64,000 bases of DNA from Flexivirga endophytica. GTDB lineage: Bacteria; Actinomycetota; Actinomycetes; Actinomycetales; Dermatophilaceae. The stretch spans positions 62,001 through 126,000 of the forward strand of contig NZ_BMHI01000003.1 of the NCBI RefSeq assembly GCF_014640635.1, read 5' to 3'. Below are positions 1 to 8,217 of the stretch, piece by piece; positions within the stretch are counted from its first letter, which is position 1, and the number at the start of each line of letters is the position of its first letter. The notes under the pieces are model-generated. The model was not told the origin of the DNA and ran no database searches. It saw nothing but the letters and a program-made list of their open reading frames with translations. A program made the translations under genes and the position numbers.

Positions 1-7
1 AACCTGC

Positions 8-1483
8 TCAGTGCTGCTCCTCCACCGAGCGTGAGTCGGTGAGAGTCACCGCGCCGAGGGTGGCGATGCCGCCGACCACTGCGGCGAGCACCAGGTAGGT
101 GATCCGCTCGCCGTGGAAGAACGACGCCACCAGGCTGCTGCTCCACACGCCGGCCGGCAGGGTCGCGGTGACGAGCGCCGCGATCAGCGTTCCGACGATG
201 GCGGTGCCGACACTGGTGCCGACCTCTTGTGCGGTGTCGTTGAGCGCTGTGCCCATCGACGTGCGGTTCTCCGGCATCGCGTCGACGAGCGCGACCGCGC
301 AGATCGTCATCACGGTGCGCAGGCCGATCGTCATGACGACCATGGAGACCGCGATGGCGAGGTAGCCGTGCTCGACGCCCCACGCCATACCGACGAGGGA
401 GCCGCCGAGGCACGCGGCGCCGACCAGACAGGCGATGCGGTGACCGAAGCGCTTGCCGAGCCACTCCGACAGCGGAGTCGCCACCAGCATGGTCACGATC
501 ATCGGCAGGTTCGCCAGTCCGGCCCGGACCGGGCTCCAGCCGTAGGCGTACTGGAAGTGCAGGATGAGGCCGAACATCACCGATGCCATGGCGATCGCCG
601 TGGCGACCTGCGCGAGGAGGGCGCCGCGGACGGTGCCGTTCGACAGGACGGAGAGGTCCAGCATCGGTGCCTTGCTGGTCCGCTCGCGAAACACCCAAGC
701 GAGTCCGGCGAGGATCGCGCCGGCGATCGACGCGATGGTGGCCAGTGAGAGCCAGCCGTGCTGGACGCCGCTGGTCAGGGAGTAGCAGGCCAGGCCGATC
801 ATCGTGATGCTGAGGGCCGCGCCGGGCAGGTCGAGCTTGTCGTTGGTCAGGCCGTCACGGTCATCGGGAGCCACACCTCGCCATACACCGATGGCGGCGA
901 TCAGAGCGATCGGCGCGTTCACGACGAGCAGCCACTCCCAGCGGATGTGCGCCAGTGCGGTGCCGCCGAGCAGCGGGCCCAGGATGAAGCCGGACATGCC
1001 GACGACGATCATCACCGTCATCGCCCGCATCCGCAGGTCCTTGCCGTCGAAGAGCCGGAAGACCAGCGAGTTGGTGATCGGCGCCATGGCCGCGGCGGCG
1101 ACACCGAGCGCGGCGCGCAGGGCGATGAGTTGGCCGGTCGAGTCGACGAAGACGACCGCCAGACTGATCAGCCCGAAGAGGCCGAGTCCGATGAGCAGCA
1201 CGCGCCGGCGCCCGAAGCGGTCGGCGATCGAGCCGGCGGTCAGCAGCAGTCCGCCGAAGGTCAGCGAGTAGGCGCCGGTGACCCATTGCAGCGCGGTGGT
1301 GCCGCTGCCGAGGTCGCGACCGATGGTCGGCAGCGCGATCGACAGCAGCGTGTTGTCGACCATCTCGACGAAGAAGGCGAGGCACAGCGCTGCGAGCGGG
1401 ATCCATGCTGCGCGCAGCGACGAATAGGTCTTTCGCTGTGGTGGTTTCGGGGTGGTCGGTGGGGAGAGAGTGGTGTTCGTCAT
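8..1483 (-). CDS. MFS drug efflux transporter, DHA2 (14-TM) type
   Basis: Probable proton-driven multidrug exporter in the cytoplasmic membrane, 491 residues. The first membrane segment begins near residue 27 after a Pro/Thr-rich cytoplasmic tail. Helix 1 carries the DHA2-type stretch FFVEMVDNTLLSIALPTIG, and the loop after helix 2 has MFS motif A (GSIADRFGRRRV, residues ~84-95). About fourteen hydrophobic segments follow, the usual number and length for EmrB/QacA transporters. The substrate cannot be read from sequence. The gene ends 7 bases inside the window edge, so downstream neighbours are unseen. The 162 bases to the divergent trmO hold both promoters. A second DHA2 paralogue lies at 5.8-7.2 kb. 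Confidence 0.9.
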   Translation of the reverse strand: MTNTTLSPPTTPKPPQRKTYSSLRAAWIPLAALCLAFFVEMVDNTLLSIALPTIGRDLGSGTTALQWVTGAYSLTFGGLLLTAGSIADRFGRRRVLLIGLGLFGLISLAVVFVDSTGQLIALRAALGVAAAAMAPITNSLVFRLFDGKDLRMRAMTVMIVVGMSGFILGPLLGGTALAHIRWEWLLVVNAPIALIAAIGVWRGVAPDDRDGLTNDKLDLPGAALSITMIGLACYSLTSGVQHGWLSLATIASIAGAILAGLAWVFRERTSKAPMLDLSVLSNGTVRGALLAQVATAIAMASVMFGLILHFQYAYGWSPVRAGLANLPMIVTMLVATPLSEWLGKRFGHRIACLVGAACLGGSLVGMAWGVEHGYLAIAVSMVVMTIGLRTVMTICAVALVDAMPENRTSMGTALNDTAQEVGTSVGTAIVGTLIAALVTATLPAGVWSSSLVASFFHGERITYLVLAAVVGGIATLGAVTLTDSRSVEEQH

Positions 1484-1645
1484 GGCGGCCTCCTTGGCAG
1501 GCTCGAGGGATTCGGTCTGCTGAGGAAGCTATGGACGCTGACTTTCAGGGTGGTTTCGCCGTACCTTCACGGGTTTCACGGGCGGTTTCAGGTCACCTGA
1601 CATCCATCGACCGCTCGGTGCGCGAGCGGTGCCAGAATCCGTGCC

Positions 1646-2122
1646 ATGGATCTCGTCATGGAACCCGTAGCAGTTGTTCGCGAAGGCCGTGCCACACCCG
1701 ACGACGACTACTGGGGCGACTCGGTATGCCGGATCGAGCTGACCGCGGCATACGAGCCGGAGAGCCTGGCGGGGCTGGGTGACTTCTCACATCTCGAGGT
1801 CGTCTACGTCTTCGACCGTGTCGACCCGGAGTCGGTCGAGACCACCGCACGCCATCCGCGAAACCGGGACGACTGGCCGCTGGTGGGGATCTTCGGGCAA
1901 CGCGGCAAGCGTCGGCCGAATCGCCTCGGCGTGAGTCGATGTCGGCTGCTGCAGGTCGACGGGAGGTCGCTCGTGGTGGAGGGGCTGGACGCCGTGGACG
2001 GGACCCCGGTGCTGGACATCAAGCCGTGGATGGTGGAGTTCGGACCGCGGGGTGCGGTGCGGCAACCGGAGTGGTCGACCGAGCTGATGGCTGACTACTA
2101 CCGCCCCGAATCCGAGCGGTGA
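1646..2122 (+). CDS. trmO: tRNA (adenine(37)-N6)-methyltransferase TrmO (TsaA/YaeB family)
   Basis: SAM-dependent enzyme that, in characterised members, N6-methylates t6A37 of tRNA-Thr. The 158-residue product covers the compact TsaA beta-barrel. Family signatures are visible: the RHPRNRDDWPLVGIFGQRGKRRPN block (residues ~68-91, given here as separate hallmark pieces RHPRNR, VGIFGQR and RPN) and DGTPVLDIKPW near residue 117. Start at 1646 is the first ATG; an in-frame ATG at 1658 is possible. It is a lone gene, divergent from the MFS gene and convergent with the GPP34 gene with only 19 bases between stops. The family is clear; the exact tRNA substrate is inferred. Confidence 0.9.
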   Translation: MDLVMEPVAVVREGRATPDDDYWGDSVCRIELTAAYEPESLAGLGDFSHLEVVYVFDRVDPESVETTARHPRNRDDWPLVGIFGQRGKRRPNRLGVSRCRLLQVDGRSLVVEGLDAVDGTPVLDIKPWMVEFGPRGAVRQPEWSTELMADYYRPESER

Positions 2123-2141
2123 CACCGCTGGATGAGTCGGC

Positions 2142-2813
2142 TCAGGAGTTGATGGTCGCCGTCGTGGTTGCAGCAGTGACTGCCGCGGTCACCGCCGCCA
2201 TGGTCGCCGCCTGAGCCTCGCGGACAGCGCGCCCGGCTGCGCCGGAGGCCCAGTCACCGTCCGTCAGCTCCTTGGCCCGTTTGATCAGTTCCTTCTTGCT
2301 CATGCCGAACTGCTCGGGCGGAAAGATCGCCGGCACCGCGCCGCACGCCTGGACGAGTCCGAGCAGGGTCCCGGTGCGCGGATCGGGTCGAGCGGTCCCC
2401 ACCAACACGGCCGCGACGTCGTTCCACACGCGGGCGCGTACGTCCGGCCGACGCAGGGGGAAACGGTTGGGACGCAGGAATCTTCCGCGCTCGATCGCCA
2501 CGATGCCGGCCGCGGCCAGCCGATCGTAGAGTTCGTCGCCGAGGCCTTTGGCCACGCGGCCGAGCACGTCCTTGGGCTTCTTGCCGGCCTTCGACCGGAA
2601 CGTCTCCAGCGCGCGATCGAGCGTCGGATCGCCCTGCGGGGTGGCGCCGCCCGGCAGCGCAAGACGATCCCGCTCATCGACCGCGACACGTCCCTGCAGG
2701 GCGAGTTCGGCGAGTAGGCCGCCGGCGAGAGCAACCGGAACGGACTGGCCGCTGGCCAGCCACTTCCCGTCCTCGGTCGTGCACAACAACAGCAATTCCT
2801 CCGAGAGCAGCAT
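2142..2813 (-). CDS. GPP34 (GOLPH3-like) phosphoprotein family protein
   Basis: 223-residue protein of the GPP34 family, whose eukaryotic members (GOLPH3/Vps74) bind phosphatidylinositol-4-phosphate. Bacterial members are common in Actinobacteria and have no agreed role. Visible features are the N-terminal LLSEELLLLCTTEDGKW segment, the LAGGLLAELALQGRV helix, and a helical C-terminal half with NRFPLRRPDVRARVW. The end is a low-complexity Ala/Thr tail (TMAAVTAAVTAATTTATINS). No signal peptide or membrane segment. Start ATG 2813 sits 10 bases after the stop of the Ada zinc-domain gene at 2824, so it may be the last member of that operon. Confidence 0.85.
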   Translation of the reverse strand: MLLSEELLLLCTTEDGKWLASGQSVPVALAGGLLAELALQGRVAVDERDRLALPGGATPQGDPTLDRALETFRSKAGKKPKDVLGRVAKGLGDELYDRLAAAGIVAIERGRFLRPNRFPLRRPDVRARVWNDVAAVLVGTARPDPRTGTLLGLVQACGAVPAIFPPEQFGMSKKELIKRAKELTDGDWASGAAGRAVREAQAATMAAVTAAVTAATTTATINS

Positions 2814-2823
2814 GAGAGCGACG

Positions 2824-3117
2824 TTACGCCTTGCTCTTCCAGGCTCGGTACTTCTCGGGCAGGCACACCGCGCACGGCCGGTATCCCGCTGCTACCGCGG
2901 TGGATTCGTCGGCGAAGAAGACGCGCACCTTCACGTATCCCCCTCGTTCGAGCGCTCGCAGCGCCGACGGACAGTCGAGGCGACCGTAGAGGTGGTTTCG
3001 GCGGTTGCCGCCGAACGTGCCCGGCACAGCCGACTCGTATGGCGCGCGGTCGGCGCCGAGCAGTGTGAACGTCTTGGCGCCAGAAGGCGTTTCGCCAGCA
3101 GGCCCATCAGGCCGCAT
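2824..3117 (-). CDS. Stand-alone Ada-type metal-binding domain protein
   Basis: Small protein (97 residues from the chosen ATG) made of the N-terminal zinc/methyl-phosphotriester domain of Ada without its partner domains. Residues from about LLGADRAPYES resemble Ada-Zn sequences: a Cys in GRLDCPSALRALERGGYV, then VRVFFADESTAVAAGYRPCAVC with the conserved FxxEAxAxGYRPCxxC pattern. In Ada this zinc site uses four Cys; here I see three Cys (GRLDC, PC, VC), so the ligand set may differ. ATG 3117 overlaps the stop of the preceding oxygenase gene by 11 bases, suggesting translational coupling; a longer reading upstream has no coding character. It forms an operon with Ogt and a 2OG oxygenase, which fits sensing or binding of alkylated DNA, but that role is inferred. 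Confidence 0.7.
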   Translation of the reverse strand: MRPDGPAGETPSGAKTFTLLGADRAPYESAVPGTFGGNRRNHLYGRLDCPSALRALERGGYVKVRVFFADESTAVAAGYRPCAVCLPEKYRAWKSKA

Positions 3118-3817
3118 CGTGGAACACCAGTGCCAACGTGTGCCGCTCACCGGAGCGGATCGCGGAGACGCCATGTCGGACCGGTGCCGCGGACCAGCCA
3201 CGTTGCGACCGCACCGGCCGGTCACGGGTGGTGAAGACATATCCATGACCGTGCGGCAACAGCGTTGCGGTGCCACGAGATTGAGCACGGGGGCGTTGCT
3301 CCAACAACAGGAACTCACCACCGGTGTGGTCGACGCCGGGCTCGTTGAGGTTGATCACCACCTGCAGTGGGAAGACCAGATCGCCATACAGGTCGCGATG
3401 GAGGGCGTTCCAGTCCTTCTCGCCATACTTCAGCAGGATGGCGGTCGACTTGGTCTGGCCGGCCTCGTGGCACATCGCGAGCCACTCGTCGAGGGTGTCC
3501 GGCCAGATCGGGTCGCGCCCGAGTTTGGTCCACCAGTTCAGTGCGATCGGCAGCAGTCGCGGGTAGAGCGCCCGCTTCAGTTCGTCGATCGGCTCGGGGT
3601 ATGGCGCCCGCAAATAACGGTATTCGCCCTCACCGAACCGGTGCCTGCCCATGGTGATCGTGCTGCGGAAGAGCTCGTCGCGTGGGTAGAGCGCGCGGAT
3701 CCGCGCGGTCTCCCCCGCGTCGAGCAACTGCGGCAGCAGCGCTCCGCCGTACTCGTCGAGTTCCTCGGTGATCGCCGTCCAGTCGCCGGAGTCGACGCGG
3801 TCGCTCCACGTGCTCAT
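3107..3817 (-). CDS. 2OG-Fe(II) oxygenase family protein
   Basis: 236-residue putative 2-oxoglutarate/Fe(II)-dependent dioxygenase. An HRDLYGD segment (the HxD iron pair, residues ~145-151) is followed by FPLQVVINLNEPGVDHTGGEFLLLEQRPR and, about 75 residues later, by HGVSAIRSGERHTLALVFHD, which supplies the distal His and the Arg that holds 2-oxoglutarate. It differs from classic AlkB but belongs to the same double-stranded beta-helix superfamily. Start ATG 3817 shares one base with the stop of the upstream ogt gene (TGATG), a classic coupling junction. Context with Ogt and an Ada domain suggests nucleic-acid dealkylation; the substrate is not shown by the sequence. Confidence 0.8.
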   Translation of the reverse strand: MSTWSDRVDSGDWTAITEELDEYGGALLPQLLDAGETARIRALYPRDELFRSTITMGRHRFGEGEYRYLRAPYPEPIDELKRALYPRLLPIALNWWTKLGRDPIWPDTLDEWLAMCHEAGQTKSTAILLKYGEKDWNALHRDLYGDLVFPLQVVINLNEPGVDHTGGEFLLLEQRPRAQSRGTATLLPHGHGYVFTTRDRPVRSQRGWSAAPVRHGVSAIRSGERHTLALVFHDAA

Positions 3818-4434
3818 CACGCGGCACCCTCCATGGTCAGCAGCTTCGTCTTGGCGTCGACTCCCCCGACATACCCGCCGTAGGAGCCGTCGCTGCGCAC
3901 GACTCGGTGGCAGGGGACGACGATCGGCAGTGGGTTCGTCGCGCACGCGGTACCGACGGCACGGACCGCGCGCGGGCGGCCGACCAGTGCCGCGATCTCG
4001 CCGTATGACGCCGTGTGTCCGTAGGCGATCGACGGCAGGCTGCGTTGCACCTCGGCGCGGAATCCCGAGGAGAGCGAGTGGTCCAGTGCCAGGTCGAAGG
4101 TGGTGCGCCGGCCGGTGAAGTACTCGTCCAGCTCGCGGGCGACGTCGTCCAGCCGTGCGGGCGTCCGCAGGATGCGGGCGCTCACCCGTTGGGCGATCGT
4201 GTCGAGCACCCGGTCGAACTCCTCGCGCTCGTAGGCGACGCGCACCAGTCCGCGCTCGGTAGCGGCCAACAGCAGCTGGCCGAGCGGGGTGTCGATCGTG
4301 CGGTAGGTGACGTCGAGCAGGTTGTCGTCCGCCGCTCGACGCGCCAATTCGCTGCGCAGCGAGTCCATTTCGTCTGCGCCGACCGTCAACGCGGATGCCA
4401 GGTCGAACTCGGGAGTGTTGTTCGTGTCCATCAT
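3817..4434 (-). CDS. ogt: Methylated-DNA--protein-cysteine S-methyltransferase (Ogt/MGMT)
   Basis: Suicide repair protein transferring alkyl groups from O6-alkylguanine to its own cysteine. The 205 residues contain an N-terminal RNase-H-like domain (TPLGQLLLAATERGLVRVAY) and the C-terminal DNA-binding/active-site domain. That domain has IAYGHTASYGEIAALVGRP (helix-turn-helix), ATNPLPIVVPCHRVV with the PCHRV active-site Cys near residue 174, and SYGGYVGG. Start: two consecutive ATGs at 4434/4431 follow a good AAGGAA ribosome site. The ATGA overlap with the upstream sigma-factor gene and the TGATG junction with the downstream oxygenase place it in the middle of one operon. Confidence 0.93.
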   Translation of the reverse strand: MMDTNNTPEFDLASALTVGADEMDSLRSELARRAADDNLLDVTYRTIDTPLGQLLLAATERGLVRVAYEREEFDRVLDTIAQRVSARILRTPARLDDVARELDEYFTGRRTTFDLALDHSLSSGFRAEVQRSLPSIAYGHTASYGEIAALVGRPRAVRAVGTACATNPLPIVVPCHRVVRSDGSYGGYVGGVDAKTKLLTMEGAA

Positions 4435-4934
4435 CGTGTTCCTTCCTGAGCTGCGCTCGCGCCATACGTGGTCCGCAGCCGCGTGATGCCGTCGGCCGCC
4501 GCCCTGCGGACCGCCTCGGTGGTGCCGCCGATCAGTGCGGCGGTCTCCTTGTGTGGCAGTCCGCCTACGTAGTGATAGGCCACCGCGAGGCGCTGGCGCT
4601 CCGGGAGCGACGCGACCGCGGACCACAGGTCCGGGTCCGCCTCGTGCGGTATGCCGTCGGTGCCGGCGATGGACGTCGGCAGTTCGTCGACCGGCACCGG
4701 TTGCCGGCTGCGTGCGCGGATGACGTCGACCGTCTTGCGTTGCGCGACCCGCACCAGCCAGGCCTCGACGTTGGTGTCGTCCGGCAGGTCGGGCCAGGCA
4801 CGGAGCGCGGCCAGGAACGTTTCGGACCAGGCGTCGTCGGCGTCGGGCGTCATACCGAGCACTGCGCGACATACCCGCAGCACGGTGGGCCCGTGTGCGT
4901 CGATCGCGTTCTCGAATGGTTTGTTCATCATCAC
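4431..4934 (-). CDS. RNA polymerase sigma factor (ECF/sigma-70 family) heading the alkylation-repair operon
   Basis: 167-residue ECF-type sigma factor. Region 2 spans residues ~13-80 (LRVCRAVLGMTPDADDAWSETFLAALRAW, then EAWLVRVAQRKTVDVIRARSR). Region 4 spans ~105-155 (LPERQRLAVAYHYVGGLPHKETAALIGGT, then VRRAAADGITRLR) with a recognisable helix-turn-helix. No anti-sigma gene is adjacent. Its stop overlaps the start of ogt by four bases, so sigma factor, Ogt, 2OG oxygenase and Ada-Zn protein are probably co-translated. It may direct its own operon, but no promoter motif was verified. Start is the first of three ATGs (MMM); 4934, 4931 or 4928 are all possible. Confidence 0.85.
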   Translation of the reverse strand: MMMNKPFENAIDAHGPTVLRVCRAVLGMTPDADDAWSETFLAALRAWPDLPDDTNVEAWLVRVAQRKTVDVIRARSRQPVPVDELPTSIAGTDGIPHEADPDLWSAVASLPERQRLAVAYHYVGGLPHKETAALIGGTTEAVRRAAADGITRLRTTYGASAAQEGTR

Positions 4935-4973
4935 CGGGTAGTCGCCGTGGAGCGCCGAAACGTGAGGTCCGGC

Positions 4974-5198
4974 TCAGCCCTCACCGAAGTCGATGATCCG
5001 CCACGGTTGGGAGCTGTCGTGCCGGACGAGTTCGAAGGAGAAGATGTGGGCTTCGGGGTCCGGTGTGCCGTCGAAACTCTTCGTCGTCTCCGAAGTGTCG
5101 ACTGTGACGGCTCGCTGCCAGCCGCGATGTTGCAGGTGCCTGACACCGTGGATCTTCATGTCGTGCAGCGCCAACAACGTCCCCCAGTACCACCGCAT
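4974..5198 (-). CDS. Small conserved-looking protein of unknown function
   Basis: 74 residues from ATG 5198 (MRWYWGTLLALHDMKIHGVR...), ending in a PWRIIDFGEG-like C-terminus. No signal peptide or membrane span is seen. Codon use is like the neighbours, with G/C at most third positions, which supports a real gene. The frame stays open upstream to 5291, but that part runs through a perfect hairpin and the csp terminator, so the shorter form is preferred. The C-terminal pattern recalls the last strand of SnoaL/NTF2-like proteins; this is only a resemblance. It lies 39 bases upstream of the sigma factor in the same direction and could be the operon's first gene. Confidence 0.5.
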   Translation of the reverse strand: MRWYWGTLLALHDMKIHGVRHLQHRGWQRAVTVDTSETTKSFDGTPDPEAHIFSFELVRHDSSQPWRIIDFGEG

Positions 5199-5241
5199 CC
5201 CTGCAGTATGGCGAGCCCGGCAACGATGCGGAGGACTAACG

Positions 5242-5270
5242 CGCTGTATGGCGCTGAGCGCCATACAGCG
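5242..5270. repeat. Perfect 13-bp inverted repeat containing two GTATGGCG words
   Basis: Arms CGCTGTATGGCGC and GCGCCATACAGCG pair perfectly around a TGA loop. Each arm carries one copy of the window-wide GTATGNCG word, in opposite orientation. It lies between the csp terminator and the small gene at 4974-5198. It could act as a terminator stem (no T-run) or a protein site. Confidence 0.8.
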
Positions 5271-5279
5271 GCAAAAGCA

Positions 5280-5318
5280 AAGCGGGCGCACCCGGGAAGA
5301 TCCCGGATGCGCCCGCTT
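5280..5318 (-). terminator. Rho-independent terminator of the cold-shock gene
   Basis: Strong GC-rich hairpin (arms starting AAGCGGGCGC, 18 pairs with one mismatch, short loop). On the minus strand it is followed by TTGCTTTT, 20 bases after the csp stop codon. This is the clearest intrinsic terminator in the window. Confidence 0.85.
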
Positions 5319-5338
5319 CGATGAAAAAGTTCAGGCGA

Positions 5339-5542
5339 TCAGATCGCGCGAACGTTCTCGGCCTGCGGGCCCTTCTGACCCTGGGCCGAGTCGAACTCGA
5401 CCTTCTGGTTCTCCTCCAGCGACTTGTAGCCGCTGCCGCTGATGGCGGAGAAGTGCACGAAGACGTCGGGGCTGCCGTCCTCGGGAGCAATGAAGCCGAA
5501 GCCCTTTTCCGCGTTGAACCACTTGACGGTTCCTGTTGCCAT
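5339..5542 (-). CDS. cspA: Cold-shock protein (CspA family)
   Basis: 67-residue single OB-fold cold-shock domain that binds single-stranded RNA/DNA and acts as an RNA chaperone. RNP1 KGFGFI (residues ~16-21) and RNP2 VFVHF (~31-35) are intact, the N-terminus is the standard [15 protein letters not shown], and the length is typical. Start ATG 5542 follows a GAAGGGA ribosome site 9 bases upstream; the frame continues to 5602 but has no family similarity there. A strong terminator follows the gene. The roughly 250-base leader up to 5798 is gene-free and could carry cold-responsive RNA structure, as csp leaders often do. Confidence 0.95.
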   Translation of the reverse strand: MATGTVKWFNAEKGFGFIAPEDGSPDVFVHFSAISGSGYKSLEENQKVEFDSAQGQKGPQAENVRAI

Positions 5543-5798
5543 GGTGGCGATTCCCTTCGGGTTTTCTGCCGGGCCGCACACGGTGCGCGAGCCCGGGGCC
5601 AAACGTCAACGTCGCGGGCGTCCGACAAGGATCGTCGGCACCTCCGCGTCGAGCGCTGCATGGATCCAGCGCGCTCAAGACGTGAAGGAACAACAACTGC
5701 TGACCACTGCCAAGCCTACCCTCTATGGCCGGTGGATCGCACCTACCGCCCCCAGGGGTTCGCGGAACGAGACGCGAGCCGCCCGATCGGCCCGTGGA
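5543..5798 (-). promoter_or_regulatory. Gene-free leader/promoter region of cspA
   Basis: About 255 bases between the upstream MFS stop (5799) and the cspA start hold no convincing gene. By analogy with other csp genes this should contain the promoter and a long 5' UTR. I see no certain -35/-10 pair. Confidence 0.4.
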
Positions 5799-7229
5799 TC
5801 AGGTCGCCGCGCGGGCGTCACCGGCGGCTCCGGAAGCCCGGCGCAACCCCACTGCGGTGAGCAATCCACCGGCGAGAACGACGCCCGCGCACCACCACAT
5901 CGATGCCCGGTAGGAGTCACCGACGGCGATCGGGTCGCGGTATGCCGTGCCCGACAGACCGGTGAGCAGTGGCAGCACCGCCACCGCGATGAGCCCTGCG
6001 GTGCGTGAGATCGCGTTGTTGATCCCGCTGGCGAGTCCTGACTGCCCGTCCGGCACCGCCGCGAGCACGGTGCCGGTCAGCGGCGCGACGAGCATCGACA
6101 ACCCCAGGCCCATGATCACCACACCGGGCAGGATCTGCGTCAGGTACGACGGGTCGTCCGGCGCGAGGGCCAACCAGGCGAACCCGACCATCAGCACGAC
6201 CGCACCGCCGATCATCGGCATACGGGCACCGAACTTCGTTGCCACAGAACCAAATCGGGATGCAAGGAAGAACATCAGGACGGATATCGGCACGGTTGCC
6301 GCGCCGGCCTCGAGCGGCGTCCAGCCGGCACTGACCTGCAGGAAGATCGCGAGGAACAGCATCGAGCCGGTCAGCGCCGCGTAGACGAACAGGGTGACGA
6401 CGTTGATCACCGAGAAGTCCCGCGACCGGAAGAGGTCGGGCGGAACCATCGGGTGCGGTTCACGCATCTCGACCACGATGAAGGCGACACCGGCGACGAT
6501 GCCCACCGCGAGCGCCGACACGGTCGACGTGGATGCCCCGGTGTCCGGCCAGGCGGTCAGCGCCCAGGTGATCCCGGCCAGCGTGATCGGCGCGAGCACG
6601 ACCGCCCACCAGTCGAGGCGGTGCAGCGGACCGGCCTCACGGGACTCCGGTGCGGTGCGGAGCAACCACAACACGACAGCGGCGATCGGCACGTTGATCC
6701 AGAACGCGATGCGCCAGTCGATGCCGACCAGCCAGCCACCGACGACGGGACCGGCGGCGGTGGCGATGCCGAGTGTGCCGGTCCACGCGCCGACGGCCCG
6801 CATCCGGTCCTCCTTGCGGAACGACGACTGCAGCATCGCCAGTGAGCCCGGGGTCAACAGGGCCGCGGCCACACCCTGCAGGACGCGCGCGAATACGAGC
6901 ACCTCGATCGTCGGACTCAGCGCGACGATGACAGAGGTGATGGCGAAACCGGCCACACCCCAGCCATATACCCGCTTGCGTCCCACCCGGTCGCCGAGCG
7001 AGCCGCCGATGAGGATCAGCGACGCGAGCGCCAGCGTGTAGCCGTTGACCACCCACTGCAGGCCGGCGAGCTCGGCGTGTAGGTCGTCGCCGATGTGCGG
7101 CAGCGCGACGTTCGCGATGGTGCCGTCCAGGAAGCCCATGCCCGACCCGAGCACGGTCGTTGCCAGCAGCCGACGACCGGCGGGCTCGTTCATCGCGAGC
7201 AGCCGGGTCGGCTCGACCTCGTCCGTCAT
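5799..7229 (-). CDS. MFS drug efflux transporter, DHA2 type
   Basis: 476-residue exporter of the EmrB/QacA group, from ATG 7229 (MTDEVEPTRLLAMNEPAG). Helix 1 has the TVLGSGMGFLDGTIANVALP pattern and the following loop has motif A (GGSLGDRVGRKRVYGWG). Helix 5 carries a motif-C-like AAGPVVGGWLVG. Fourteen hydrophobic segments are visible. The frame extends to 7280, but 7229 is preferred because the added residues lack family character; an in-frame ATG nearer MNEPAG is also possible. Divergent from the EamA transporter, with a 77-base shared promoter region. No adjacent regulator; substrate unknown. Confidence 0.88.
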   Translation of the reverse strand: MTDEVEPTRLLAMNEPAGRRLLATTVLGSGMGFLDGTIANVALPHIGDDLHAELAGLQWVVNGYTLALASLILIGGSLGDRVGRKRVYGWGVAGFAITSVIVALSPTIEVLVFARVLQGVAAALLTPGSLAMLQSSFRKEDRMRAVGAWTGTLGIATAAGPVVGGWLVGIDWRIAFWINVPIAAVVLWLLRTAPESREAGPLHRLDWWAVVLAPITLAGITWALTAWPDTGASTSTVSALAVGIVAGVAFIVVEMREPHPMVPPDLFRSRDFSVINVVTLFVYAALTGSMLFLAIFLQVSAGWTPLEAGAATVPISVLMFFLASRFGSVATKFGARMPMIGGAVVLMVGFAWLALAPDDPSYLTQILPGVVIMGLGLSMLVAPLTGTVLAAVPDGQSGLASGINNAISRTAGLIAVAVLPLLTGLSGTAYRDPIAVGDSYRASMWWCAGVVLAGGLLTAVGLRRASGAAGDARAAT

Positions 7230-7306
7230 CTGCACATCAAGGCTCCCGTGATCAGCATCATTCCCTGGCTGCGGTCCCATCCTCGTCGTTCGCTAGCGTC
7301 GAGGGA

Positions 7307-8191
7307 ATGTCCGCGACCGCTCTGGCTCTGGTGCTGACCGCAGCGCTGCTGCACGCGATCTGGAACATCGCGGCCAAGCGCGTCGCCAACGGCGGCTACG
7401 TGTTCGTCTTCTGCTACGCGGCGTTGTCCGCTGTCCTCTGGCTGCCGATCGGGTTGATCGTGTTGCTGGCGAACGACACCGGGATCACGTGGGCGCTGCT
7501 CGGCGCGACCGCACTGTCGGGGTTGCTGCACATCGCCTACGGCCTGGCGTTGCAGACCGGCTACCGCAAGGGCGACCTGAGCGTGGTCTACCCCGTCGCC
7601 CGTGGGACCGGGCCACTGCTCACGATGCTCTTCGCCATCCTGGTGCTCGCCGAACGACCCGGTGGCGTGGCCATCTGCGGTGGCTTCGTGATCGTCGCGG
7701 GCGTCGCGGTAGTGGCTTCGGCGCGCGCTCCCGGAGCGCGGCAGCGCCATACGGGAGCAGCACGCAGGTCGGCATACAAGGGATTGCAGTGGGGCACGCT
7801 GACCGGGCTGGCCATCGCGTCATACACGCTCTGGGACGACCACTCGATGACGCAGCTGGCCCTGCTGCCGATCCCCTACTTCGCGCTGAGCACCACCTGG
7901 CAGAGCCTGCTGATGGTGCCGGGGCTGCGCGGTCGGGGCACCGAGCTGGCCCGCGCCCCGCGCGATCACTGGCGCGAAATCGTCTGTGTCGCAGTGCTTT
8001 CCCCGCTCGCCTACATGCTGGTGTTGCAGGCGATGACGACGACATCCGTCGCGCTGGTCGCGCCGGCGCGCGAGTCGAGCATCGTCGTCGGGTCTCTGCT
8101 GGCGTGGAAGCTTTTCCACGAGCCGGCGCCGGCACGGAAGTTCGCCGGCGCGGTCGTGGTGCTGGCGGGCATCGCCCTCATCGCCGTATGA
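7307..8191 (+). CDS. EamA/DMT-family transporter
   Basis: 294-residue integral membrane protein with about ten hydrophobic segments arranged as two EamA repeats. The first repeat starts at residue ~5 (LALVLTAALLHAIWNIAAKRV) and the second at ~150 (GTLTGLAIASYTLWDDHS). The family includes exporters of amino acids and metabolites; the substrate is unknown. ATG 7307 follows GAGGGA. The loop between repeats carries the two rare ATAC words of the window-wide motif. A strong hairpin at 8218-8249 follows the stop. Confidence 0.85.
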   Translation: MSATALALVLTAALLHAIWNIAAKRVANGGYVFVFCYAALSAVLWLPIGLIVLLANDTGITWALLGATALSGLLHIAYGLALQTGYRKGDLSVVYPVARGTGPLLTMLFAILVLAERPGGVAICGGFVIVAGVAVVASARAPGARQRHTGAARRSAYKGLQWGTLTGLAIASYTLWDDHSMTQLALLPIPYFALSTTWQSLLMVPGLRGRGTELARAPRDHWREIVCVAVLSPLAYMLVLQAMTTTSVALVAPARESSIVVGSLLAWKLFHEPAPARKFAGAVVVLAGIALIAV

Positions 8192-8217
8192 CGCGTCCGC
8201 CCGCGCCCGGCACATGG

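Noticed and set aside
3107-4465. Possible fusion of the 2OG oxygenase with upstream sequence
   Set aside because: The frame is open by chance through ogt; the oxygenase has its own ATG at 3817 coupled to the ogt stop.
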